Assembly: GCF_002999335.1 (NCBI RefSeq)
Contig: NW_020312590.1
Span: forward strand, 124,001-188,000
Source: Cyclospora cayetanensis
Taxonomy: Eukaryota > Apicomplexa > Conoidasida > Eucoccidiorida > Eimeriidae
Direction: 5' to 3'
Length of the DNA: 64,000 nucleotides
Shown: one piece after another, positions 1 through 12,600 of the stretch
How positions within the stretch are numbered: position 1 is the first letter of the stretch
Layout of the letters: the number at the start of each line of letters is the position of its first letter
Program-made: the position numbers and the translations under genes
The notes under the pieces: model-generated
Told to the model about the DNA's origin: nothing
The model's input: the letters and a program-made list of their open reading frames with translations, nothing else
The model's database searches: none

Positions 1-2487
1 CGGGCATCAACCTGTGCTTGCCTTTCAAGTTGTTTCAGGGTTTTTTCAATGGTAAGGAGGTCTGACTGTTGTTCGGTTGCTGGCACGAAAGTTCTACTGA
101 CTTTGCATGCAAATGGCCGCGTGTTGGGTGAAAACAGTTTGTGCATGCTTTTCGGCGAGTGATCTTAGAATAGCGCCTTGGGTCTTATTGACAGAGGTGG
201 CTACTAGACTCAGTGGAGGCCAATGGAGCCCTTCGGCAACTACTGATGCCCTATATAGGTGACGCAATGACATGCGCCTAGAACGCGAGTTTTGCGTTTA
301 ATGGACTCCTGGGTACTGCTGTGCGTTGTTACGGCTTCTTTGGAAGATACGTGCGTTGCTATGGAAAGGGTCGGTCAAGTAGGCTTTCCTGTATTGATTC
401 ATGGTGACTTATAGTTGCGCTATCTGTCACCGTGTATGCTAACTAACTTTCTTGCGAGAGCGCGGGTGCACTATGTACCGCATTGAGAAACTCAAGTCGT
501 TGGTCGGTGTGAGCTGATCACAGGGAATCTTACCATCATGATCCAGACTCTGCTTCTATGTCCTTGCCCTTTTTAAAGGAAGGTGATGGCCATTACAGGC
601 TACCAGGGCGCTAAAATCAAAGGCAGGCAAATTTTGGTCACTTGTGCTTCTGGGCTACCGTCATAGGGGTACGCCTGATGTCTCTTGCGCTAAACGGTTC
701 AGGTATCACAGAAAAATCCAATTGGTCGCCGTCGCACGGAACTGCTTTTTAGCGATCTGTTAAGAATTCCGACAAGTCCTCAGTTTCCTTTACTCAAGTT
801 CCTCTAAAATATATCCTTTAAAGCATGAGCTTTAGTCTGTATATGGACCCGTTGACTGCTTGCTTTGCATTGGCCGCAATGATGCTTCACAAGGTTGTCC
901 TCTCCACTGCAGGCCCAACACTCAAGACTCAAGGCGTTTAATATCCTCCAGGGATCACAACTGAGGGGCGTGCAATTATGAGAGCTTTGCCGCTCGGCTG
1001 GTACAAGGTAAATTGGAAAACAGAACCTATGCTGTCTAACTTCACAGATATACACAGGCAAAATGGAGGCAGAGAATTCAAGATCCAAGTTGTTCAATTC
1101 GATTCAGCTGTCGGGGGACCGTCGTATAAGCCCAGCACGCTTATAAATACACTTGAACGGGTCCCAAACGTCGTTTTAAGTGACCAGAAGAAAATTTATA
1201 ACTTCAAGGGTCAGATTTTTATTGAATTTGAGGAGTATTTACACGAGCAAGTGTGGCGAATTCATGAGCGGCCAGTTAAAAGAAATGCAAGGCGTTGGAA
1301 AGTAGGCAGATCAGTGTTGCGGCATTCCATTACGCCAGCGCGGTTATTTGAATAAGTCTCATGAGAGCCAGAATGGCATGAAGCCGAATGTCAAAATTTT
1401 GGTGCCAGGAGCTTGCCTGGTTTGCCTGAATCCCTGCCATATGAGAGGCAGGGCCTTGCAGACATTGCCGACACAGAACATGGTATGGCTAGGCAGCGAA
1501 CAAAGGGAGGTACAGTGAAAATGACTCTACACACCTGTAAAAAGGGATTAGACTGGATATGGCTATGCCAATAGGTTTAGTTGAGGGGACAGATGCTGAA
1601 AACTCTACACCCAAAGAAGCACCCGTGGAGGGAAACTGCCAACAGGAACTCACGGGTTTGCTACATTACCGCGATATATCCGGCTTTCAAGAAGATGCGG
1701 ACGGATATTCTTGAAGCCACAATCAGTAGGGTCTAACTTCGCAATAGGAGATCACCGAAAAGAAGGACCACCGGAAGGTAGCGTACTAGTAATAATCCCT
1801 ATTGGGTTCACTTGCTTTGCGGCGGATGCCAACATATGACTGCCACCTATACACCAGAACAAGTGCTACCAGCCAAAATGATCTAGAACCAGAAGAAACA
1901 CACCACAAACTGCGAAGCCAGCTTGCTATGATCATTTTACGAGAGCACGATGTGTCGTGCTCTAGAAAGGAAGGCCTTAGCCTTCAGTTCTTTCTACTTG
2001 CACTTGTTCCTTTCGAGCTTGAGTTTCTCTTACTTTAGCTTATTTATATCGATTGTAAGTAAATTTGGAAAGTTTCTGCGAGTAAATATAGCGTGATCAT
2101 TGCTCGTACCTGGCAGCAGTTAGTGGTTTCAAGTTCTTGGCAGTATTCAGGAAACTCGACGACTGAAATAGCCTTTTCTCTGCAGCGCCACGGCGCTATC
2201 TCCTTCAGCTAAAAATATGTCTTGATATTAGATAGAAATACACAAAATACAGCGGAGAAGGGGGTCCGCTTAATCGACAGCGCGAAGCGAAACGCGCAGC
2301 ATCGCGCCTCTTTCCATGCACGTGTGTCCGAGCGTGCTCGTCGGCTTATAAACGCCTTTTGCCTTTCTCGTGCTTTTGGGGAATCGATGTGCCGTTTGCT
2401 ATGTGGCTGGGAAGCTTTATATTCCAGAAGTTGTAGGTCGGTTATCTCCGAATCTTTATGCAAAGCGCTCGTCTCAAGCCTTTGAAA
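1..2487. other. Repeat-poor stretch without a convincing intact gene
   Basis: The sequence is compositionally plain, with no CAG runs or microsatellites, and holds no open frame with recognisable protein features except the integrase-like relic at 978-1355. It ends at the start codon of the peroxiredoxin gene, so the last few hundred bases probably contain that gene's promoter and 5' UTR. I saw no clear promoter motif. Confidence 0.5.
978..1355 (+). pseudogene. Possible decayed retroelement integrase fragment
   Basis: A 125-codon open frame stands out in otherwise gene-free DNA. Its middle (about residues 62-85) contains the string VPNVVLSDQ, followed by an aromatic-rich segment and FIEFEEYL. 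This resembles the integrase-core pattern of Ty3/gypsy elements, in which a proline and hydrophobics precede SDxG, then F and an amphipathic helix. The Gly after SDQ is replaced by Lys and the frame has no neighbours completing an element: no reverse transcriptase, no LTRs and no upstream HHCC zinc motif in the same frame. If the resemblance is real it is a relic. A chance open frame is a serious alternative. Confidence 0.22.
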
Positions 2488-3843
2488 ATGCCTCTTTATC
2501 TTGGAGATACGTTTCCCAACTTCGACGCCGAGGCCTTTGGTGCCGAAAACTTCAACCTCTACGACTACTTAGGCAACAACTGGGGTATTCTGTTCAGGTG
2601 AAAGGCTCCGCCTCCTGATTCCTAAACTGAATCTGGCTACTGCATCCACAGGATATTCAGCCCCGTCTGGCTCGAACGTCTGCCTGCACGGCTGCAAAGC
2701 CAATTTTGCTCGGTGTGCGTACGCAGCCACCCAAACGACTTTACGCCAGTCTGCACCACTGAGTTGGGAGAAGCTGTGAAGCTGTGCCAAACCTTCAAGG
2801 ACAAGAGCTGCAAGCTCATTGGTTTTTCCTGCAATGACGCAGAAAGTCACAAAGTCAGATGCGGTCGCAAAGAGAAAAGGGTCTTTACGTCTGGCGTATG
2901 AACGAAATGCCTAGGGGGTTGCCCTGTCTGTCGACCCGGCTTTCCTGCATCCGGAAGCCGGAGCCTCTTGGGTATTCGAGGAGGTCACCTCGGGGCGTAG
3001 AAAGCTGCTTACGAGCTGTTCACTGTGCTGAGCTTCGATTTTCGCGTGGAAACTAAGCATGCTAGTCCAGAAAGTTGTGTGTGCGGCCTCGTGGTAGTTT
3101 GTAGGGCGCCAGCTGAGTTCTGCTTTAGCGCATGAGTAAAGACTGCTCTATGATTGACACCCCTCCTTTCTTGGTGCGACCCATGCCGGTGTCTATCCTG
3201 CTGCAGGAGTGGGCCAAAGATATTGCGGCTTTTTCCGGTTTTCATGGAGACTTGCCGTTTCCTATGATTTGCGACCCCAAGCGAAAACTTGCTACTTCCC
3301 TCGGCATAATGGATCCACGAGAGAAGGACAAGGCTGGAATGCCGCTCACGTGTCGCTGTGTCTTCTTTATAAGCCCTCAAAAGAAAGTGGCGGCTTCCAT
3401 TCTGTACCCAGCAACGACTGGGAGAAGCTTCAAGGAAATTCTCAGAGCGCTTGATTCCCTTCAGGTAGCCGCGGGGCTTGCTGATCCGCCTGGAGAGTGC
3501 GACCCAACAAGCATGTGTTTCTTGTCGCACACCAGCTCCACGTGCTGGCTTAGAGCGAGGCCGATTTCACCTTGGTTCGTGGAACTGGTATTTGCGCACC
3601 CTCTTGTGCTACGTATATGCGCACGTCTCTCTGCACGTATACATGTGCGTGTGCTTGCCGTTGCAGCTGACCGAGGAATATCCAGTAGCCACTCCCGTGG
3701 AGTGGACGGCCGGCGAGCCATGCTGCGTTCCTCCGCAGCTGTCTGAGGAAGAGGTGAAAAAGAGGCTTCCCAAAGGAGTGCGTACCAAAGAACTTCCCTC
3801 TGGAAAGACGTACATCAGGTATACTCCCGACCCTAGGAATTAA
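2488..3843 (+). CDS. 1-Cys peroxiredoxin (Prx6-type), 223 aa, 4 exons
   Basis: Thiol peroxidase that reduces H2O2 and organic hydroperoxides. Exons are 2488-2597, 2727-2853, 3207-3464 and 3667-3843; all junctions are GT-AG and the phases close to 224 codons including TAA. The N-terminus ([12 protein letters not shown]) is typical of the family. The first intron splits the Ser codon before the active-site motif [12 protein letters not shown], which places the peroxidatic Cys at residue 46, equivalent to Cys47 of human PRDX6. Downstream, the segments [22 protein letters not shown] and [13 protein letters not shown] follow family order. The C-terminal extension ([14 protein letters not shown], then [20 protein letters not shown]) is characteristic of Prx6-type enzymes, and the length matches the usual ~220 aa. 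There is no signal peptide, so it is probably cytosolic. The donor of intron 2 (AAA|GTCAGA) is weak but the only one that restores the family sequence. Confidence 0.94.
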
Positions 3844-6648
3844 AAGGGCGGCAACTCACGCAAACTCTTCGCCGGCGAGCAAATGACAGACCGTGGGCCT
3901 CCCCGACGTGCTGCGTCTTGCGCATATTTAATGCAAAACGCGCAGGGAGCAGCTTATAAAGGGAAGGCGCTCAGGGCCCCGTATATGGGTGTTCTTGCGA
4001 GTGCCCGGAAAACCCCAGTCTGGGGTGTATTTCCCCTGCGTCTGTTGGCACCGGTAGCACAAAAGTTGGTCTTTCTATTCTCCTGCGAAAGCCGTCGTGG
4101 GCTGCGTGTATTTAGGGCTTACTGAAGATGCGGATAGCTTGCGATCCGCAAGGTGTAGCTGGGGTGCAGGGTTAGGCGGAGTGCGTCCGACTTGCAGCAA
4201 AGGTCGTATTGTTTGTGGCTATGGATTGATGTGAAGGGGTGGTTTCTGTCTTTGAGGGATTCAGCACACTCGGCGTACACAGTAGCAACGCGTGGTCGAG
4301 TGTAGCGGGGTTCGGGCGAGCCTCGTCATTTGCGGTCAGAGGAGGTTATGAAGGAAGCCTTTTGCGAAGCCCCCATGTGCACGCACGCAAGCTAAGAGGG
4401 GGAGGCGACGCCTGGGGCAATAAGATGCGCAATAGCCTCATTCACTCAAAAAAGCAACCTGTGTGAGGAGGGGACCTTGCTCTTGAGGGGTGTTGCTGCA
4501 AGGGCACCTGTTGTACGAGTCGCTGGTGCTGTGTCGGATGCCGACAGATCTCAGCTTGCTTGCATAAAAATGGCTAAAAAAAACTCGCGTGCTAAAATTG
4601 CACCTTGCGCTTAGGGCGTTACGTTTCCTTCTCTTGTAGTGCCTTTTGGTTCTAGCGCAGCTGCTCTATACACCCGCGCACGCTGGTGCTCTCAACACAC
4701 CTGCGTTATAGTGTACTTCGCGGCAGTGGGATGGAAGGGGGTGTGCCGCGTTTCGTTTGCCCCGTTCAGCAAGCTGCTCTTAGACTTTAATCGAATTCCA
4801 AGGTACTTAGAGAAGGCCTGATTGTGTGCTTGCTTTCAACTTAACGGCCAATTAGTGAACCTTCTCTTTGAGTAGCTAGCCCGAGCGATGGAGAACACAG
4901 CTTGCGCGCTCTCTCCGTCACCCTAGTCGAGGCACCCTTATTTCTCATGCTCAAATCTTCGACTTGGAGCGCTAAGCTTGTTATGAGGTGGCTTTGGAGG
5001 CGCAGCTTCCAAAACGGGGGAGACACTTTTCGCTTCCAAGTGGGCATCTGCATGCGCCGTAGGAAGCCTTAGCCGGATCGATGTGATTTTTAATAGCCCA
5101 TGTTGAGGCACTTAGGAGAGCCCCTTTATGTGGATGGGCTCTACACGCCCATAAGGAGGAGGGCCCCCCTCATGGGGCCCCCCAAAGGGGTACCCGGAAG
5201 GGACCCCACTAGGGGCCCTCCCGTATGTGCTTGCCAGGAGTCGCCAAATCTGAAATACAGAAACACGTTTGGGCTTGCTTTTGAAATGCAGGTGCACCTC
5301 CAGTCGCACAGGAAAGTGCGTGCAATGGTGGTGTGGATATCTTGAGAGTTTGACCCTTCCCCTGGCAGCGTGCATGGCGCAGCGTGCAGCGTGCCTGTCG
5401 TGTTTTGGTGGGATTCACTCCGTTGCAGCAGGAGCAGCAAGGGGGACGGCAACAAGCGCAGCATCAGAGGAAGCGCTCCATCAGTGTAATATCAGTGACG
5501 ATTGTAATCGGCTACTCCTCTAGTCTCCAGCCTGCGCCTCCCCCCCTCCTCTCATCTGCACCCCAGCGCATCACCAGGACCGCGGCGACTCCCCGGATCC
5601 GTCTGCTTCCTTCCTGAGCGTGTGTGTTTGTCTGCACTCAAGGGAGATGCAGAAGAGCGTGCGTCGCCTATGTTCGCTGGCTGCTGCATGCGCCCCCCCT
5701 TCAGCGCCGCTAAACCCTTTGCTGCTGCCTCTGACGGGTTGCCGATTCGCTTTAGCCGGCCCGGCCCCCCAAGACGCAAGCGCCTCCCCCCCTTCAGTGC
5801 ACCCCACGCACCCATGGAGACTCCCCTTCTCAGCTGTAGCAGACAGTCCCCCGCCCCTCCCCTGGACGGGGAGCTCCATGCAGAACGACAGCGACTGGAT
5901 TTCGTGCACCCCGACTGCACGGAAGAGGAAACAGGAACTGTTCAAGATCATCAACAAACAGGGCCTCGGCAAGAGACAATGCGGGATGTTTTGGGGAGTC
6001 TATCTCAACAAAGCGCAGAAACGCAGGAAGAGCAAGAGGTGCATATAAATTGGAGCGCGCCCGCACACCCGAGTCTTCGCGCTAACCGCCACTACTGCTG
6101 CCCAGAGAGCAGGACGCAACGAGCCGCTTCCTCCTCCCGGAGAGACTCCCTTTTAAGGCTTTTTCGTGCAGGAGGAGGCTTCCGCGGCAGTGTGTGGCAC
6201 CTCGTGCGTGGGGGCCCTTAGTGCAGGGCTTGCTTCGAGGATTCGACATGCACAAAAAGACTTGGGAGGGGAAGACGCCTACACGGGGGAGCCTTCGGCC
6301 CCCCTTCCCCCCCCAAACGGCAACGACGGCAGTGCCAAACGGCGGGGTATAGCGTGCATAAGGAAAGGAGACGGACGGCATGGAGTGCCGCGGGAACCCC
6401 TTGTTAGCCAGCTAGCGCAGCCGCGGGGGGTCCAGCTGCTGCCTCTGCATGCGGCAGGTCCCAAGCAGCTGCTGACGGCTCGCTAGGGGGATATGCTGCT
6501 ATGCGCAAATCGCCTTAGGGCTGGCCAAAAACTGCGGCCTTTGCCAAGGTTTCTTTAATTATCTAGATCAACTGCTCGCTCGCAGACTTTCCTCTAAGGA
6601 GTGACCAGCGATGCAGACAGGTGGCGCGTGCGAGAGCTAGTGGGCGAG
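3844..6648. other. Intergenic region; several ambiguous open frames
   Basis: It lies between the peroxiredoxin stop and the 3' end of the minus-strand GTPase gene. Overlapping open frames at 5620-6221 (+) and 5552-6066 (-) are long but proline/arginine/serine-rich in every frame, as expected of GC-rich low-complexity DNA. None shows a recognisable domain, and no splice model joins them convincingly. A short C-rich/G-rich block is listed separately. Part of 6000-6648 may be the 3' UTR of the GTPase gene. Confidence 0.4.
5158..5222. repeat. GC-rich block of GGGGCCCC-type palindromes
   Basis: Repeated G4-5/C4-6 clusters (ATGGGGCCCCCC, GGGGTACCC, AGGGACCCC, AGGGGCCCTCC) alternate on both strands, giving several overlapping short palindromes and strong hairpin potential. 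A shorter similar cluster occurs near 18942-18985. Confidence 0.6.
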
Positions 6649-9600
6649 CTACGGCTCATCTTTAAAGGTAGAGCTCCTAGGATACAGCGAAGGCCTAGGC
6701 CTGCACGTGCCCCAGGGAGCTTCGGTAGGAGATGAGAAGGCGGAAGAGAGATTCACGTGGGGATGTAGGCTGGGATTCAAGCTGCGATTCAGCATAGGGT
6801 TGGGAAGCGTGGACGCCTGCGCACCCGCTGTGGGCTTTGTCAGAGAGAGGTAGTACTTTGAGTAGAGGAAGAGTGACATTGCAGATATGCACACAACGAC
6901 CACCGTAAAGGATACCTCGAGTCCTAAGCGAGCGTAGAGATAGCCGAGCAATCCTAGGACCTGAGGGAGACACCGATGAAAGGAAAGCGGCAGGAATGCA
7001 AGAGACGCGAGCCAAAGCTCGAGAAGGCGTCTTCGACAACGCCTCCTCAAGAGGTGCCTACGTAAGTATGCTGCGCACTGCACTTACCAGGTGCTCGAAG
7101 CCGGCTCGCAGAACGGAGACAACCGTTTGCAGCCCCACAGCGAGAATCAAGCCGCAGACAGACACCCCGAAGAACAGGGAGGAGAAGGACAGCGCCAAAC
7201 AGATACCCAAGAGAACCATGAGCACGCCTATCACCTAGATATACACACGGCACACGTCGACAGCAGGCAGGGGTCATGTATACCCCGCCGCCTCCAAAAG
7301 ACCCCCTGCCTTTGAAAGAACTCGCAGAAAACACGCCCATACACATATACACATATATATACGCATATGCACACGTGTAAACACACAAGCACATGCACAT
7401 ACACACACATATAAACACACAAGCACATACCGTACATGCACACAAATATTCCTGCTTCCCCGAACAAGGAACATTTGCCTCTCTACGCAACCCCGAAGGC
7501 GAACGAGATTTTCTCTGCAGCATATTAAACGGGGGGAGTGGAGTGGTGCCACCCCCACCCCCTAAGCAGCTGGTAGTCGCCTCTTTTCCTTTACGAGAGC
7601 GCTCGTTGCAGAAATTGGCGGGATCGGTTGCGTTTCTGTTCATTGTTTCCAGTCCACCGTACCGTAGACAGAAGGTTCATGAAATTTCGGTGAAGTTGCG
7701 GCTCGTATGCAGCCCTGAGCTCTGTCTGAATCCAGTGGACAGACACCCGAGAGACCAGCGAAGGCGAAAGGCGAACGTTTGTCTTGATGGCTGCCGATTC
7801 AGAAAGAAGGAGATCTTCTGCTCGCTGACGCGCCAGGAGAGCAAATGAATGCCAGAAGTAATACTTGCCAGCCTCGTCCTGCAAAAACAATTCCCAGCAG
7901 CAAACACGCAGCCGTCATCCCCCTGCACGACTCGTGGCAAAAAGAGAGGGCTGAGGCACAAAGGCGGCCTCATACGCTGCTGCCTATCTAGCAGCGCATC
8001 CCCATGCGGCTAGACACCCCTCTCACGTGGCATCGCATAACTTTCCCCCCTTTCTTTCCACGCGCACCGCTAGTTCCTCCTTCAGCCGATCCAAAGGTTT
8101 GCTACAGTTCGTTTTTATCGCCTCCAAGTTCGCCTCTTCCAAAGAAGACCCCATCTCGTGCAGACGGTGCTCCAGCTCGGCCGACACCTGCACCGCAAGT
8201 TAGCCGCATGTTCTTTCTCTGTCTCTTTCTCGTTTTTTCACTTCTATCGCGCGCTCTCTCTCTCCAGCATATTGGTCAATGCCCACAGCACTTACTTCCT
8301 TCCACGGCTCCGAAGAAGCGCAGTACAGCCGCGCAAGTTCTTGCCTCGCTCTGGCCTTGACTTGCTGGATGTGCATTTCTAGAGCATCCTCCTCGATGGG
8401 GAGCGGGGCGCTAAACTCCGACATCACTTCTGGATGAAATAGCAGCTCCCACCGAGAGAGGACTTCCTGAACCGCAGAAAAAAGCACGAAGTGCACGCTC
8501 TAGGAGGAGGCACACACCGCTGCCAGAGAAAAATCAGCCACGCAGAGGGAACCTGCCACACGCTTCCAGCAGACACCCGCTGCACTTCACAGACATCCAG
8601 AAGAGGCAAACTTACTTTTGAGGCTTCCATGCACTTCGCGCTCCAAGTCTTAAGGCCTTGCGCCTCCACCTGTCCAAGTCTCCTCGCCAGATCCGCTGAT
8701 ACATCGGAGTGCAAGTCAGCAACGTCTCGCAGAGAGGCAACATCCGACTCAAATAAGGTCCACGCTGATCGCCACAAATCGCCCGCCAACACACACCGCA
8801 CGAAGCCCAATACATTTCCTTCCTCCAAGGCTTTTCCGACAGACAGAAGACAGTCAAACAGTCAGACAGAGACAGACGCACAGACGCACAGACAGTCAGA
8901 CAGAGACAGACGCACAGACAGTCAGACAGTCAGACAGCGACAGACGCACAGACACACAGACAGTCAGACAGAGACAGACGCACAGACACATAGACAGTCA
9001 GACAGAGACAGACGCACAGACACATAGACAGTCAGACAGAGACAGACGCACAGACAGTCAGACAGAGACAGACGCACAGACACACAGACAGTCAGACAGA
9101 GACAGACGCACCCTCCCCCCCTCACCATGTGTGCACGCAGCACATGCAGAAACCCTAAGAACCACCGCTTTCGCTCGGGGAGACGTCTACACATAAATCT
9201 CGAGCACAAGGCGCCGTAAAAAAATGCAATGCTGATGCGACAACTCAAAGCCTGCGGCAGAGACACCCACCTGCTTGTTGCCAGTCAAGCAGCAATCCCT
9301 TGAACTCCTGAAGAGGCCGAATAAAGTCCAACGGCTGCTGTTGCAGCTGCTGCCGCACAAACTCCGCTGCCCTATCGGCTGCACGCTGCATTTGATCCGT
9401 GATGCTCCTCTAAACCACACACACACAGACATACCGTACGTGTCCATATATGTATATGTATGCAGATACACGATTGTACATGTAGAAAGACAGAAGACAG
9501 ATACAAACACAGATACGCATGTATAGTAACACATATTTACACGCATACATACATGGAAATACACAGGCTCTAGGGGCACCAAATCCCTCGGCGTTCAGCA

Positions 9601-12600
9601 TGTGCAGTGTGCATGTGGGGAAGAGAATCCTGCGTCTGCGTACAATGTTTGCTGAGTGCAGCTCCAAGTAAAGCGCTTGCACCGATTCAAAGTGTTGATT
9701 GAGCTGCTCAGTGCAAGAGGGCAATGCGGAGTAATCTCGTCCGCCAGGACGGAGACGCTGCAGCAATGCAGATTTGCTCTGCCTGCATGCACGACAAAGC
9801 ACGTCGGAAAGGTATGAGGAGAAGAAAGGCAGCTGTTGCAGCTGCCTGCACGCGTTGCAGCTGCCTGCAGCTGTTGCATGCATTCTCCATAGAGTCCACC
9901 CAGCAGCTGTAATAGCTGCTGAAAGGGGGAGCATGGCTGCCTTTTTCGGTTTCTCAGACGTTTCGCATGCGATTCGTTGTACAGATGTGGGCATGCAGCA
10001 TGCAGCGGCTTCTTCTAGGGGGCACAGCGTTGAACATCAGATATCGCAAAAAAACAACGTGCACCACCCCCTTGCCAAGTTCTACCTTCTCTTGCTCCCC
10101 CATTTCCCCTCCCTCCCTCCTTCCCTCCCTCCCCCGTTTGTTGCGTGTGGCGAGAGAAGGACGGACTGCTGCTGGTAGCTTGAGAAGTCGGCTAATTCCT
10201 TTGGAGGCATCGGCAGTCTCCGCATCTGCAGCTCCGCGGCTTCGCGCTGTACAGACAGCTGAGCTTCACACACCGACTGACAGAAGGCTGCAACCAACTT
10301 GCTTGCCCTGTACGCAGAAGCGCAGAAAGACACACACGCACCAGGGGGATGCAGTTAAGACGTGTTTCCTCTCTCGCCATGTAGACACGAAAGACGGTAT
10401 TCGGCAGTTCAATAACGCATAGTCCATCAAAAGGGGCAGATAGAGGGCTATATTTATATATACATATATATAGCCCTCTATCTGCCTGTTCTCCCCAGAT
10501 CCCAGGCTTGTCGCCGGTGCACAGCGTTCTCACGTCTGCAAGGCTTTCTCCACAGTTTCATCCATCTTTTTAATTAGCTGCTCCTCCTGTTTGTTGGTCT
10601 CGAGGCGGTTCGCGAACGCTTCCGCTGCAGTCTGTTGCTGCCACAAAGCCAGCGTCTTGCTGCGCAGCACAGCAGCTGCTGCGGCGACTTCTTCAGGCAG
10701 CAAAGGGAGCACGCGGTCGGTAAGGTGATGCAAATCTCGCGAGAATAGCAGCAGCAAATCGTTCTTCGCCATTGCACTCTGCAGAGAGTCTCACATGGAA
10801 AAGCGCTGCTGCTGCACACACAAAAAGCTCGTCTCCCCCGCTGACTAGATGTCTGCCTCAGTTTCTCCTCTTTTTTCTCGACTTTTCCCGCCTCTCCCTG
10901 CCCCATCCTGCCTCGCTCTCGCGCATACGCCCTTTTTGCTTCCTCCCAAGCCAAGCTGCCTTACGCGGACAGTGGAGAAGTGATTCATGAAGACTTGAAC
11001 GTCTTCAAACATGTTGGCATTCGCCGCAGCCACGAGGAAACGCACAAGCTCTGCAAGATCCCTTCCTGACAAATACTGCTGCGGCTGCTGCGTGTCTTGC
11101 AGCTGCTGGTGTTGCTGCTGTTGGTCAGGCTGGAAGGCGAGCAAAGCCTCTCCTGCTGCGAGTTTCAGCTTCGGATTTGCGGCAGCAACTGCCAGTATCC
11201 TACGCCTGACAGCGTCAAAGGCAGTTCTGTAATCTGGATCTTCGTCTTCTGGCATCAGCCGATCCAGACGCTGCAGCAGGTGCCCTGAAGACGTAGGTGC
11301 CTTCAAAGCAAAGCACTCCACCGAAGGATACAACGTCCTGTGCACATATACATACATACATATGAATACACATACATACACACATAAGCACATATACATA
11401 CATACATACACACATATACATACATACACACATAAGCACATATACATACATACATATGAATACACATACATATACATACACACATGTACATACATACATA
11501 CACACATATACATACACATACATACACACATAAGCACATATACATACATACATATGAATACACATACATACACACATATGCATACATGCACATGTAAATA
11601 CACACACATAAACACATATACATACATGCACATGTAAATACACACACATAAACACATACACACACACACATATACATACACATACATACACACATAAGCA
11701 CATATACATACATACATATGAATACACATACATATACATACACACATGTACATACATACATACACACATATACATACATACACACATAAGCACATATACA
11801 TACATACATATGAATACACATACATATACATACACACATATACATACATACATGCACATATGAATACACATACATAAACACATGCATACACATACACACA
11901 TGTACGTACATACATACATAAACACATATACATACATGCACATGTAAATACACACACATAAACACATACACACACACACATATACATACACATACATACA
12001 CACATACATGCACATACACACAACCTCCCGAACTGTCCGCCACGCCTTCAGCAGATGTCGCTGAAAACAACTGCAACTGAAAACAAAGCCCACATGGCGC
12101 AAGCCACATGCCAAAAGACAGGAAGCGTCTTACCGGAGCGAGTGCTTGTTATGAGACTGTGCCTCGCCAGCCTCGATCGCCTTAGGAGGCGTATGCCATC
12201 GGTTGGTTTGCAGCAACCCTTCAAACCACTGTTGCGCGGTCAAACCTTCCAGATCCTACGCACGACACGACCCATATGCATATCTGCATATATTTACATA
12301 ATACGTAAGCACGACTCACATGCATATCTGCATATATGTACATAATACGTAAGCACGACTCACATGCATATCTGCATATATGTACATAATACGTAAGCAC
12401 GACTCACATGCATATCTGCAAGCATATCTGCATATATTTACATAGTACGTAAGCACGACTCACATGCATATCTGCATGCATATCTGCATATATGTACATA
12501 GTACGTAAGCACGACCCACAGGCAGATATGCAGACATACATACATACATGCATGCTTACATACATGCATGCATGCATACATGCATGCATGCATTGAAGGC

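Noticed and set aside
5622..6221. 199-codon plus-strand open frame
   Set aside because: Pro/Arg/Ser/Gln-rich with equally long overlapping frames on both strands, no domain and no supporting splice partners.
10845..12114. Three long overlapping minus-strand open frames rich in Tyr, Val, Cys and Met across the ACATAC array
   Set aside because: They are translations of a microsatellite in all three frames; true exons of the GTPase gene with splice sites lie on both sides, so the array is intronic.
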